In this document: positions 27,089 to 36,026 of the stretch, in pieces | Numbering within the stretch: position 1 is the stretch's first letter | Layout: every line of letters begins with the position of its first letter | The notes under the pieces: model-generated | Told to the model about the DNA's origin: nothing | Database searches by the model: none | Seen by the model: only the letters and a program-made list of their open reading frames with translations | NCBI RefSeq assembly: GCF_001296045.1 | Contig: NZ_LJHS01000002.1 | Coordinates: 186,001-250,000, forward strand | Direction of reading: 5' to 3' | DNA: 64,000 nucleotides | DNA from: Rhizobium sp. AAP43 | Lineage (GTDB): Bacteria; Pseudomonadota; Alphaproteobacteria; Rhizobiales; Rhizobiaceae | Program-made: the position numbers and the translations under genes

Positions 27089-27781
27089 ATGCCGACCCTG
27101 TATCATCATTCGATGTCCACCGCGTCACGTTTCATCCGTCTCGTGCTCAGCGAATACGGCTTCCAGGTGGATCTGGTGGAAGAGCAGACCTGGGAGAAGC
27201 GCCGGGAATTCCTGGCGCTCAATCCGGCCGGCACACTGCCCGTCTATGTTGACGACAACATGCGCGCGCTCTGTGGCGCCGTGGTGATTTCCGAGTTCAT
27301 CGACGAGACCCATGGCGTGCTGAAGCGTGATCGCCGCCTTTTTGCCGAGGATCCCTTCCAGCGGGCGGAAATCCGCCGGCTGACCGAATGGTTTCTGGAA
27401 AAGATGGAACAGGACGTGACGCGGCCTTTGGTGCGCGAACGGGTACACAAGCTGCTGATCCCGAATGGGCTCGGCGGCGGCGCGCCGGATTCCAAGGTTC
27501 TGCGCACGGCGCGCACCAATATTCGCCATCATATGAAGTATCTGAGCTGGCTTGCAGGCTCCAGGCAGTGGCTGGCCGGCGAACGCCTGAGCTATGCGGA
27601 TCTGTCGGCAGTCGCAGCTGTCTCGGTGCTCGACTATCTTGGTGAGATCGACTGGAACGAGTTCCCGATCGCCAAGGAGTGGTATCAGCGCCTGAAATCC
27701 CGCCCCTCCTTCCGGCCGTTCCTGATGGAGCGGGTGCGCGGCATTACCCCCGTCTCGCACTACGCCGATCTCGATTTCTGA
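27089..27781 (+). CDS. fzlA: GST-fold protein, probable FtsZ-binding FzlA homologue
   Basis: A 230-residue glutathione-S-transferase-like protein. The thioredoxin-like N-domain reads [20 protein letters not shown] and [15 protein letters not shown]; the helical C-domain has [18 protein letters not shown]. The tryptophan in [11 protein letters not shown] and the acidic aromatic C-terminus HYADLDF match my memory of the alphaproteobacterial division protein FzlA, which curves FtsZ filaments and links them to cell-wall synthesis. It lies 10 bases before queG and is divergent from uppP. If it is not FzlA, it is an uncharacterised GST. Confidence 0.72.
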   Translation: MPTLYHHSMSTASRFIRLVLSEYGFQVDLVEEQTWEKRREFLALNPAGTLPVYVDDNMRALCGAVVISEFIDETHGVLKRDRRLFAEDPFQRAEIRRLTEWFLEKMEQDVTRPLVRERVHKLLIPNGLGGGAPDSKVLRTARTNIRHHMKYLSWLAGSRQWLAGERLSYADLSAVAAVSVLDYLGEIDWNEFPIAKEWYQRLKSRPSFRPFLMERVRGITPVSHYADLDF

Positions 27782-27791
27782 CGGGTTTCCG

Positions 27792-28958
27792 ATGATCGAG
27801 CCGCAGACCGATCCGAAGATCAGGAAGCGGCGGGAAGTCCTGACGCGCTTCCTGCGCCAGGAAGCGGCAGCGCAAGGCTTCGACCTCTGTCGAGTGACCT
27901 TGCCGGATGCGATACCGGACGCGCCGCATCGGCTTCAGGCCTTCCTGGACGCTGGCCGTCACGGCACAATGTCCTGGATGGAAGAGACGAAGGAGAGGCG
28001 GGCCGATCCGCGCGTGCTGTGGTCGGATGTGCGGTCTGTCGTGATGTTCGGGATGAATTATGGTCCCGATGAGGATCCCCGGCATCTCCAGGCCCTGCCC
28101 GACAAGGCTGCCATTTCCGTCTATGCACGCAATCGCGACTATCACGACGTGATGAAGGGTAAACTCAAGGAAATCGCCACCCGCTTTGCTGCGCGGGCCG
28201 GCGCGGACGTGAAAGTCTTCGTCGACACCGCACCCGTGATGGAAAAGCCGCTGGCGGCGGCGGCCGGTCTCGGTTGGCAGGGCAAACACACCAATCTGGT
28301 CAGCCGCGATTTCGGGTCCTGGCTGTTTCTCGGGAGCCTGTTCACCACGGCCGATCTGGAGATCGACGCCGCCGAGCGCGATCACTGCGGCTCCTGCCGA
28401 GCCTGCCTCGACGCCTGTCCGACGGATGCCTTCCCTGCGCCCTATCAGATCGATGCCCGACGCTGCATTTCCTACCTCACCATTGAGCACAAGGGAGCGA
28501 TCGACGTTGCGCTTCGGCCTGCCTTCGGCAACCGGATCTACGGCTGCGACGACTGTCTTTCCGCCTGCCCCTGGAACAAGTTCGCAGCCGCTGCGCGCGA
28601 GATGAAACTTGTGGCGCGCGAAGATCTCAAGGCACCTGATATCGCCTTTTTCCTGACGCTGGACGACGCTGCCTTTCGCACCCATTTCAGTGGCTCGCCC
28701 GTGAAGCGCATCGGCCGCGACCGCTTTGTCCGCAACGTGCTGATCGCCGCCGGCAATTCCGGCTCAAGCGAACTGGTAAAGGCCTGCGAGGCGTTACTCG
28801 GGGATCCCTCGGCGGAGGTGCGCGGAATGGCCGTCTGGGCGCTGTCCCAGCTGCTGGAGGGCTCTCACTTCGAGACCTTGCGACAAGCCGCTCTGGGACA
28901 TGAAACAGACGAGAGCGTACGGGAGGAATGGATGAGGGAAACGGACAGATGCATATGA
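27792..28958 (+). CDS. queG: Epoxyqueuosine reductase
   Basis: QueG reduces epoxyqueuosine to queuosine in tRNA using cobalamin and two [4Fe-4S] clusters. In 388 aa the cluster cysteines are 199, 202, 205, 209 ([12 protein letters not shown]) and 225, 252, 255, 259 ([11 protein letters not shown]). VDTAPVMEK holds the catalytic Asp, and GWQGKHTN the cobalamin contact. HEAT-like repeats (about 320-380) form the C-terminus. It probably shares an operon with the FzlA-like gene upstream and the overlapping SDR gene downstream. Confidence 0.95.
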   Translation: MIEPQTDPKIRKRREVLTRFLRQEAAAQGFDLCRVTLPDAIPDAPHRLQAFLDAGRHGTMSWMEETKERRADPRVLWSDVRSVVMFGMNYGPDEDPRHLQALPDKAAISVYARNRDYHDVMKGKLKEIATRFAARAGADVKVFVDTAPVMEKPLAAAAGLGWQGKHTNLVSRDFGSWLFLGSLFTTADLEIDAAERDHCGSCRACLDACPTDAFPAPYQIDARRCISYLTIEHKGAIDVALRPAFGNRIYGCDDCLSACPWNKFAAAAREMKLVAREDLKAPDIAFFLTLDDAAFRTHFSGSPVKRIGRDRFVRNVLIAAGNSGSSELVKACEALLGDPSAEVRGMAVWALSQLLEGSHFETLRQAALGHETDESVREEWMRETDRCI

Positions 28959-29833
28959 TGATCTTCGGCGCCGGCTACTCCGGTAAGGCAATCGGCGCCT
29001 TGGCGGCAAGCCGCGGTATAACGGTGACCGGCACCACACGCAGCGCGGAGAAAGCCCAGGCGCTTGAAAAGCGGGGCATACGCCCGGCGCTGTTCGATGG
29101 GGAAACGCTGAGCGAAGCGCTCCTGGAGACCCTTTTGACGGTCACACATCTGGTTCAGTCGATTGCGCCCGGCGCAAGCGGCGACCCACTCATCCGCCTC
29201 CTTGGCCCAGCCGGCCTTCGCAAGGTCATGCCGCAACTCCAGTGGGTCTCCTATCTCTCCACAGTCGGCGTCTATGGCGACCATGACGGCGCCTGGGTGG
29301 ACGAGGAAACAGCGATCAACCCCGTCTCGCAACGCTCCCTCGAGCGCGTCGAGGCCGAAGCGGCCTGGCAGTCCTTAAGTGCCCAGGAAGATTTGCCGCT
29401 CGCGATCCTCCGGCTTTCAGGCATTTATGGCCCCGGCCGCAACACCTTCGTCAACTTCGACAAGGGCACGGCGCGGCGGCTCGTCAAGAAGGATCAGGTG
29501 TTCAACCGCATCCGTGTGGAAGACATCGCCACAGCCACGGTCTTCCTCGCAGAGCCGCGCCTCGGCGGCATCTTCAACGTCACCGACGACGAGCCCTGCC
29601 CGCCGCAGGACGTGGTGACCGAGGCCGCCCGCCTGCTGGGCGTCGAACCGCCGCCGGAACAGCCGTTCGAAACGGCAGAACTGACACCCATGGCGCGCTC
29701 CTTCTACGGAGAGAACAAGCGGGTCTCGAATGCGAAGATCAAGGCGCTCGGCTTTGCCTTTCGCTTTCCCGAATACCGCGCATCACTGCAAGATCTGTGG
29801 GACATGCGGACGCGCAAGATCACAGCGCAGTGA
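28949..29833 (+). CDS. NAD(P)-dependent epimerase/dehydratase-like SDR (YeeZ type)
   Basis: About 294 residues of an extended SDR fold resembling YeeZ. The nucleotide loop is [32 protein letters not shown] and [13 protein letters not shown] are family segments. The usual active-site Y-xxx-K pair is not obvious, so catalysis is uncertain. It overlaps the queG end by ten bases. Starts at 28928, 28949 and 28955 are all possible; I prefer 28949 because it sits just before the conserved first strand. Confidence 0.82.
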   Translation: MHMMIFGAGYSGKAIGALAASRGITVTGTTRSAEKAQALEKRGIRPALFDGETLSEALLETLLTVTHLVQSIAPGASGDPLIRLLGPAGLRKVMPQLQWVSYLSTVGVYGDHDGAWVDEETAINPVSQRSLERVEAEAAWQSLSAQEDLPLAILRLSGIYGPGRNTFVNFDKGTARRLVKKDQVFNRIRVEDIATATVFLAEPRLGGIFNVTDDEPCPPQDVVTEAARLLGVEPPPEQPFETAELTPMARSFYGENKRVSNAKIKALGFAFRFPEYRASLQDLWDMRTRKITAQ

Positions 29834-29892
29834 CATCATTTTATACTTGATCACCTTGCAGCAACAGCCGCAGGAGAATAGCCACAGCACTC

Positions 29893-29927
29893 GGCGGAGA
29901 GGTGAAGGCCTCTCCGCCCATTTTTTT
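29893..29927 (+). terminator. Intrinsic terminator after the fzlA-queG-SDR operon
   Basis: A perfect 10-bp stem GGCGGAGAGG/CCTCTCCGCC (29893-29902 with 29909-29918), a six-base loop, CA, then seven Ts. It is 60 bases past the SDR stop. Confidence 0.92.
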
Positions 29928-30001
29928 GGCAATCGGAAGAATTTTTCTGACCCCGAAACGTGAACGGGATCTGAGCGACTGTGGTGGAATTTTCGTTTCC
30001 G

Positions 30002-30102
30002 TTTGATTCCTGAATCAAAAGAATTTTCTCTAATCCTTCATATATCATTAACCATTAATTTTCGCCTTTCCATCTCACGAATGTTACAGATTGTAACGTT
30101 AC
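30002..30102. promoter_or_regulatory. AT-rich control region with three palindromes before the rlpA-like gene
   Basis: The 361-base gap 29834-30194 holds the upstream terminator and then an unusually AT-rich stretch. It contains an 8-bp palindrome TTTGATTC-CT-GAATCAAA (30002-30019), a 6-bp inverted repeat GTTACA-GAT-TGTAAC (30083-30097) and the overlapping perfect 10-mer GTAACGTTAC (30093-30102). These look like operator sites, but I cannot assign a regulator or a convincing -35/-10 pair. No coding frame is evident. Confidence 0.5.
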
Positions 30103-30194
30103 GTGATTGGATTGTGGCACGTTTTTGCCATTTTTGACCGGCTCTAGGCGTCTTGACGCAAAAGAAAACTAGCAACAACGACTAGGACAAGAAT

Positions 30195-30557
30195 TTGACT
30201 AAGAACCGACTGACCGTGCTTGCTGCGGCAACTATTGCTGCGCTCTGTGCTTTCACCCCGGCCAATGCTGCTATGAAATCTTCCTGCGGTGGCGCATCCT
30301 GGTATGCACTCACCTCCAAGACTGCATCCGGTGAACGGATGAACGCTTCCCTGATGACGGCCGCCCACAAGACGCTGCCTTTCGGCACCAAGGTGAAAGT
30401 CACAAATGCACGCAGCGGCAAAAGCGTCGTCGTGCGGATCAATGACCGCGGCCCCTTCATCCGCGGGCGCGTCCTCGATCTTTCCAAGGCTGCGGCCCAG
30501 AACATCGGCATGGTCCGTTCCGGTCATGCAAAGGTCTGCTACGAGATCATCGGCTGA
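30195..30557 (+). CDS. RlpA-like double-psi beta-barrel secreted protein
   Basis: A 120-residue exported protein: signal peptide (about 1-26, ending PANAA) and one double-psi beta-barrel of the RlpA lytic-transglycosylase family. The likely catalytic residues are present: [15 protein letters not shown] (His) and INDRGPF (Asp). There is no SPOR domain and no lipobox, unlike E. coli RlpA. The start is TTG 30195 with AGGA seven bases upstream; an in-frame TAG at 30183 rules out anything longer. It probably acts on peptidoglycan in the periplasm. Confidence 0.85.
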   Translation: MTKNRLTVLAAATIAALCAFTPANAAMKSSCGGASWYALTSKTASGERMNASLMTAAHKTLPFGTKVKVTNARSGKSVVVRINDRGPFIRGRVLDLSKAAAQNIGMVRSGHAKVCYEIIG

Positions 30558-30658
30558 CATCTCAGCTTTGCGCGTAACGGCGCAGGTCGGAACCAAGACT
30601 TGCTCTCGGCTCCTTTCGCCGTTACCACGCATTCTTCTTTGAATGAGGAGAATGAACC

Positions 30659-31945
30659 ATGCGCCTGGGCGGACGCCTCTCCGGTGCGATCGAAGTCTTG
30701 AACGATATCGAGACCCGTCGCCGTCCCGTAGCCGATGCCCTCAAGGACTGGGGCCTGTCGCATCGCTTTGCCGGCTCCGGCGACCGTGCGGCGATCGGCA
30801 ATATCGTCTACGACGCCCTGCGCATGAAACTGTCGCATGCCTATCTGATGGATGACGACAGTGCCGCTGCTCTCGGCTGGTCGGTGCTGCTGCGCCAGTG
30901 GGGCATGAGCCTCGAGGCTTTGGCCAGCGAATTCGATGGCGACAGTTTTGCCCCGGCACCGCTCGGTGAGAGCCAGATCGCCGCCTTTAGCACCCGCAAT
31001 CTCGGCGATGCGCCGCTCCATGTTCAGGGTGACATTCCCGACTGGGTTCAGCCGTCCTTCGAAGAGGCTTTCGGGGAAGACTGGCTGAATGAAGCCAAGG
31101 CACTCGCCACCCGGCCGACGCTCGATCTGCGCGTGAACACGCTGAAGTCCCGGCGTGACAAGGTCTTGAAGGCTTTGGAGCGCGCAGGCGCGCAGGCCTC
31201 CCCAATTGCCCGCTTCGGCATGCGCGTGCCAGCCGGCGAAGGCCCGTCGCGCCTTCCGAACGTCACGGCCGAAATCAGCTTCCAGAAGGGCTGGTTCGAG
31301 GTCCAGGACGAAGGCTCCCAGATTGTTGCGGATCTCGTCGATCCGCATGAAGGCGAACAGGTGCTCGACTTCTGCGCCGGGGGTGGCGGCAAGACGCTCG
31401 CCATGGCGGCTGCCATGAATAATAAGGGTCAGGTGCATGCCTATGATTCCGATCGCAAGCGGCTGGCTCCGATCATCGAGCGACTGAAGCGCGCGGGCAC
31501 GCATAATGTTCAGGTCCATGACGGCAGCAAGGGGCTCACCAATCTTAAGGAGCGCTTCGACCGAGTGCTCGTTGATGCCCCCTGCACCGGCACCGGCACC
31601 TGGCGGCGACGCCCTGACACCAAGTGGCGCCTGACGGACCGCAATCTGCAGGAACGCGTTGGCCAGCAGCACGAGGCCCTGACAGAGGCGTCCGCCTTCG
31701 TGCGGCCGGGCGGCTCTCTCTTCTATGTGACGTGCTCGGTCCTGCCGGAAGAGAACGATCGCCAGGTCCAGGCCTTCTGCGCGGCCAATCCGGGTTTCGA
31801 AATCGTGTCCGTTCTCTCAGACTGGAAGCGGCTGTTCGGCGCCGATGCCCCGGCACCGCGCTCGCTCGATGGAAAGACCGTCACGCTCAGCCCCGCCAGC
31901 ATGGATACCGACGGTTTCTTCTTCTGTCGCATGAAGCGGATGTGA
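30659..31945 (+). CDS. RsmB/NOP family SAM-dependent RNA cytosine-5 methyltransferase
   Basis: A 428-residue RNA m5C methyltransferase. The SAM loop is LDFCAGGGGKTLAM, motif IV DAPCTGTGTWRRRPD and motif VI YVTCSVLPEEN, carrying the two cysteines of the m5C mechanism. An N-terminal NusB-like region of about 130 residues has the RsmB look but is shorter. Its target could be 16S C967 or another rRNA or tRNA site. GAGGAG precedes the ATG. It is an unlinked single gene. Confidence 0.9.
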   Translation: MRLGGRLSGAIEVLNDIETRRRPVADALKDWGLSHRFAGSGDRAAIGNIVYDALRMKLSHAYLMDDDSAAALGWSVLLRQWGMSLEALASEFDGDSFAPAPLGESQIAAFSTRNLGDAPLHVQGDIPDWVQPSFEEAFGEDWLNEAKALATRPTLDLRVNTLKSRRDKVLKALERAGAQASPIARFGMRVPAGEGPSRLPNVTAEISFQKGWFEVQDEGSQIVADLVDPHEGEQVLDFCAGGGGKTLAMAAAMNNKGQVHAYDSDRKRLAPIIERLKRAGTHNVQVHDGSKGLTNLKERFDRVLVDAPCTGTGTWRRRPDTKWRLTDRNLQERVGQQHEALTEASAFVRPGGSLFYVTCSVLPEENDRQVQAFCAANPGFEIVSVLSDWKRLFGADAPAPRSLDGKTVTLSPASMDTDGFFFCRMKRM

Positions 31946-32060
31946 CGAAGGTCAAGCCATTCGCATTTCAGCATAGTCGAGTATTTGACACCAGTTTTCT
32001 TTTCGGCCAAGACAGGGCGTCCAAACACAGGGGCGCCCGCAGGCGCCGAAGGGAGACACC

Positions 32061-33341
32061 ATGATCCGGAAATCCGTCATCAGCGCGTCCATGGCGCTGC
32101 TGATCTCGTCGGCCGCGTTGATCGCCGGCCCCGCAGCCGCCGCACCGTCTGCGACCGAGGTGCTGACGCACTACACGGCGCTCGCGCACGCCAAATTTGA
32201 AGATTCGCTGACCACCGCCAAGGCGCTCGATGCTGCCATCGACGCCCTGATCGCCACGCCGAGCGAGGACACGCTGAAGGCTGCACGCGCTGCCTGGATT
32301 GCGGCCCGCGTGCCGTACCAGCAGACCGAAGTCTACCGCTTCGGCAATCCGATCGTCGATGCGTGGGAAGGCAAGGTCAATGCATGGCCGCTCGACGAAG
32401 GCCTGATCGACTATGTCGACGCCGGCTATGGCACCGAGAGCGACGGCAATGCCCTCTATGTTGCCAATGTCATTGCTAACCCGAAGATCAAGATCAACGG
32501 CGAGGATGTCGACGCGAGCACCATCACCCCGGCCTTCCTGGCCGAGACGCTGCACGAAGCCGGTGAAGTCGAGGCCAATGTCGCCACCGGCTATCACGCG
32601 ATCGAATTCCTGCTCTGGGGCCAGGATCTGAATGGGACGGGTCCGGGCGCCGGCAACCGCCCCTTTACCGACTATGACACCAAGGCCTGCACCAATGGCA
32701 ATTGCGACCGCCGCGCGGCCTATCTGAAGGCCGCATCGACGCTGCTCGTCACCGATCTTGAAGAAATGGTCGCTGCCTGGGCACCCGAAGGGGAAGCCAC
32801 GAAGAGCGTGCTTGCCGATGAGAAGAAGGGCATTTCGGCCATCCTGACCGGCATGGGCTCGCTGTCCTACGGCGAACTGGCTGGCGAACGCATGAAGCTC
32901 GGCGTGCTGTTGCACGATCCGGAAGAGGAGCACGACTGCTTCTCCGACAATACCCATGCCTCGCACCAGAACGACGCGATCGGTATCGCTTCGGCCTATA
33001 CGGGCGAATACACCCGCGTCGATGGCACCAAGCTCTCGGGTCCGTCGCTCTCCGAACTGGTTGCCGCCAAGGATCCTGCGCTCGATACCGAACTGAAGGG
33101 CAAGCTCGACAAGACGCTGGCCGCCATGAGCGCCATGGCCGAGCGTGCGAAGACCAAGGAAGCCTATGACCAGATGATCGGTGAGGGCAATGCCGAAGGC
33201 AATGCAACGGTGCAGGCCGCCATCGACGGGCTGATCGACCAGACCCAGAGCATCCAGCGCGTCATTGCGTCGCTGGAGCTTGGCACGATCGAGCTTGAAG
33301 GCTCCGACAGCCTTGATAATCCTGGTGCAGTTTTCCAGTAA
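32061..33341 (+). CDS. Imelysin family iron-regulated periplasmic protein
   Basis: A 426-residue exported protein with a signal peptide (about 1-28) and the imelysin-like all-helical fold. The family GxHxxE motif is GYHAIEFLLWGQDL (177-190). Imelysins (IrpA, IcmP-like, EfeO relatives) are typically iron-regulated and bind or help import iron. It is the first gene of a four-gene exported module, with 48 bases before the di-heme oxidoreductase gene. I found no clear Irr or RirA box in the 115 bases upstream. Confidence 0.9.
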   Translation: MIRKSVISASMALLISSAALIAGPAAAAPSATEVLTHYTALAHAKFEDSLTTAKALDAAIDALIATPSEDTLKAARAAWIAARVPYQQTEVYRFGNPIVDAWEGKVNAWPLDEGLIDYVDAGYGTESDGNALYVANVIANPKIKINGEDVDASTITPAFLAETLHEAGEVEANVATGYHAIEFLLWGQDLNGTGPGAGNRPFTDYDTKACTNGNCDRRAAYLKAASTLLVTDLEEMVAAWAPEGEATKSVLADEKKGISAILTGMGSLSYGELAGERMKLGVLLHDPEEEHDCFSDNTHASHQNDAIGIASAYTGEYTRVDGTKLSGPSLSELVAAKDPALDTELKGKLDKTLAAMSAMAERAKTKEAYDQMIGEGNAEGNATVQAAIDGLIDQTQSIQRVIASLELGTIELEGSDSLDNPGAVFQ

Positions 33342-33389
33342 GCAGCAAAGGCGGGCCGTGCCATAAGGTGCGGCCCGATCCCTCTCTCA

Positions 33390-34916
33390 ATGACGTCACC
33401 CATTCTCCGCGCAGCGAGCCTGCTTCTTGTCATGTCGGCAGGCGTCCTGTCTGGACCCGCCCATGCAAGCGAGCCTTCGCTGCGCCCGGACCTTTCGCCG
33501 AAGGACCGCGCCCGGGTGGCAGCGGTCACGCGTCCCACAAGCGATTTCAGCAAGGCTGAAAACTTCGAGCTGATGCAGGGCGGTGCGGGCACCTCGACAC
33601 ACCGCGTCAGTGCGGATTCCTTTTCGCAATTCTCCACCAACATCACCTTTGCCGAAGAGCAGGACTTCAAGCTCGGCAATGCCCTTTTCCGCAAGCTCTG
33701 GGTCTCTTCCCCCTCCTCCACCCAGGCGTCCGACGGACTGGGCCCCCTGTTCAACGCACGCGCCTGCCAGAGCTGTCACCTCAAGGATGGCCGTGGCCAT
33801 CCACCGGAAGGGGATCGCGACCAGACCTCAATGTTCCTCAGGCTTGCACGCCCTCCGACAACGCCCGAAGAGAAGGCAAAGCTTGAGCGGCTTGAGATCG
33901 CCTCGCTTCCCGACCCAGTCTATGGCGGCCAGTTGCAGGATCAGGCGGTGCCTGGTCTTGCCGCCGAAGGTCGCATGGTGATCAGCTATCAGGAAGAACC
34001 CATCATCCTTTCCGGCGGGGAAACGGTGATGTTGCGCCGGCCGACCTATTCCGTGGCCGACCTGAGTTACGGCCCACTCGATCCGGCCACCGTGCTTTCG
34101 CCGCGCATCGCCAATCCCATGATCGGGCTGGGGTTGATCGAGGCGATTGCGGATGATGACATTGTCGCACTGGCCGATCCCGATGACTGGGACAAGGACG
34201 GGATTTCCGGCCGAGTTGCTCGCGCGCGCGACCATCGCACCGGGGAAATCAAACTCGGGCGCTTCGGCTGGAAGGCGCAGAATGCTTCAGTGCGCGACCA
34301 GAGCGCCAGCGCCTTTGCCGGCGATATCGGCCTATCGACTCCTGATGATCCGCGTCATTTCGGTGACTGTACGTCACGTCAGCAGAACTGTCTTGCCGCC
34401 GCGACCGGCGTTCAGCCACGCCTTGGCGATACGGAGGCGCCCGATCCGGTGCTTGACCTCGTCACCTTCTATGCAAAGAACCTTGCCGCGCCGAAGCGCC
34501 GCGACGTCGACAGCGGCGCTGTGCTTCGCGGCAAGCAATTGTTTTACGAGAGCGGCTGCATCGCCTGTCACCGACCGAAATTCGTCACCAGCCGCCGTGC
34601 CGAAAACAAAGCACAGGCTTTCCAGCTGGTCTGGCCGTATTCGGACTTCCTTCTGCATGACATGGGCGAAGGTCTCGCCGATGGCCAGGCGGTCGGCGAT
34701 GCCACCGGCCGGGAGTGGCGCACCCCTCCGCTCTGGGGTATCGGTCTCACTGAGGTCGTCAGCGGGCACACCTTCTTCCTGCATGACGGCAGGGCGCGCA
34801 ATCTGACCGAGGCCATTCTCTGGCATGGCGGCGAAGCAGAAGCCGCCCGCAATGCCTTTGCCGCCGCCAATATTGAGGACCGCAAGGCCCTGATCACGTT
34901 TCTGGAGTCACTTTGA
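33390..34916 (+). CDS. Di-heme oxidoreductase (DHOR, DUF1111 family)
   Basis: A 508-residue exported c-type cytochrome: signal peptide (1-26) and two CxxCH haem sites, CQSCH (126-130) and CIACH (390-394), the second in a C-terminal cytochrome c domain. Methionine/histidine axial candidates lie in FLLHDMGEGLADG and TFFLHDGRARNL. The family has peroxidase-like relatives (MauG/CcpA) but is annotated only as putative thiol oxidoreductase. Its stop overlaps the start of the second imelysin (TGATG), so the two are translationally coupled. Confidence 0.9.
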   Translation: MTSPILRAASLLLVMSAGVLSGPAHASEPSLRPDLSPKDRARVAAVTRPTSDFSKAENFELMQGGAGTSTHRVSADSFSQFSTNITFAEEQDFKLGNALFRKLWVSSPSSTQASDGLGPLFNARACQSCHLKDGRGHPPEGDRDQTSMFLRLARPPTTPEEKAKLERLEIASLPDPVYGGQLQDQAVPGLAAEGRMVISYQEEPIILSGGETVMLRRPTYSVADLSYGPLDPATVLSPRIANPMIGLGLIEAIADDDIVALADPDDWDKDGISGRVARARDHRTGEIKLGRFGWKAQNASVRDQSASAFAGDIGLSTPDDPRHFGDCTSRQQNCLAAATGVQPRLGDTEAPDPVLDLVTFYAKNLAAPKRRDVDSGAVLRGKQLFYESGCIACHRPKFVTSRRAENKAQAFQLVWPYSDFLLHDMGEGLADGQAVGDATGREWRTPPLWGIGLTEVVSGHTFFLHDGRARNLTEAILWHGGEAEAARNAFAAANIEDRKALITFLESL

Positions 34917-36025
34917 TGCGGTTCTTTACACAATTTGCCCTTCTCGCTTCCATCGCCCTTCTGCCGCTCCCGGCACCCGCCCAGGAGACGGAGACGAGTG
35001 TGGGCGTCCTCGATGCGGCAAAGGTGCCGGCAGTCATGGCGCGCGCCGTCGATGACTTCATCCGCCCTGGCTACCGCCATTTCACTGAAGAGGCCGATAC
35101 CATGGAGGAATCCATGGCTTTGCTCTGCGATGCGCCATCGGCGGAAAGCCTGATGAATGCGCAATCGACCTTCGGCGATCTCGTCGAGGCCTGGTCTCGG
35201 ATCGAGATCGTCCGTGTCGGTCCTGTGATTGAAGGCAACCGCTTCGAACGCATTCTTTTCTTTCCCGACCGCAAGGGCACCGGCCTCAAGCAGGTGCAGG
35301 CGGCGCTCGCCAAGCCCGATCCGAGCGTGACCTCTGTCGACACGCTGAAGGACAAGAGCGTCGCCATGCAGGGGCTCGGCGCGCTGGAATTCGTGCTGTT
35401 CGGCACCGATGCCGAGACGCTCTCGACCACCGAGGGCCGCTATCGCTGCCAGTATGGTACGGCGATCGCGGCCAATCTACAGCGCCTTGGTGCAGAGCTT
35501 TCCGCCTCCTGGGATGCGCCCGATGGTGTGGCGGCTGCCTGGAAGATGCCTGGACCAAGCAATCCGCTCTACCGCGATGAGGCGGAGGCAGCCAAGGAGC
35601 TGCTGGGCGTCCTGGTGCATGCGGCCGAAACAATCCGCGACCAGCGAATTGAAAACTTCTACAAGGGGGAGCCAAAGAAGGCGCTGCCGCGTCAGGCGAT
35701 CTATTGGCGTTCGGGCAATACCTTCCGTTCGATCACCGCCAATATCGAAGGCCTGCGCGACCTTCTCGACCGTTCGGGCATGGCCGAGCTTCTGCCCGAA
35801 GGCAATCGCTCGGTCGTTTCCTCGACCGATTTCGTGGCGCGGTCCCTGTCGCGGGTCTCCGGCGATATCAAGCCTGATGTCGCACACGTCTTCGAGGACC
35901 CGGCCCAGATCGCCAAGCTCGACTTCCTGCTGCTGAACAGCCGCGACCTCATCCTGCGCCTCAACAACGATCTCGGCGGCGGGATCGGGCTTGCTGCCGG
36001 CTTCTCCTTCTCTGACGGCGACTGA
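34916..36025 (+). CDS. Second imelysin family protein
   Basis: A 369-residue exported helical protein with signal peptide (about 1-22, ending APAQ). The imelysin motif position reads GLGALEFVLFG, so the histidine of GxHxxE is glycine here while the glutamate remains. Its iron site, if any, must differ from that of the first imelysin. It overlaps the di-heme gene by one base at the TGATG junction and is followed one base later by the DUF1513 gene. I use ATG 34916 rather than TTG 34913. Confidence 0.88.
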   Translation: MRFFTQFALLASIALLPLPAPAQETETSVGVLDAAKVPAVMARAVDDFIRPGYRHFTEEADTMEESMALLCDAPSAESLMNAQSTFGDLVEAWSRIEIVRVGPVIEGNRFERILFFPDRKGTGLKQVQAALAKPDPSVTSVDTLKDKSVAMQGLGALEFVLFGTDAETLSTTEGRYRCQYGTAIAANLQRLGAELSASWDAPDGVAAAWKMPGPSNPLYRDEAEAAKELLGVLVHAAETIRDQRIENFYKGEPKKALPRQAIYWRSGNTFRSITANIEGLRDLLDRSGMAELLPEGNRSVVSSTDFVARSLSRVSGDIKPDVAHVFEDPAQIAKLDFLLLNSRDLILRLNNDLGGGIGLAAGFSFSDGD

Positions 36026-36026
36026 G

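Noticed and set aside
31946..32060. Irr or RirA (iron) operator before the first imelysin
   Set aside because: No TGA-N9-TCA or ICE-like palindrome could be found, so iron control is not claimed from sequence.
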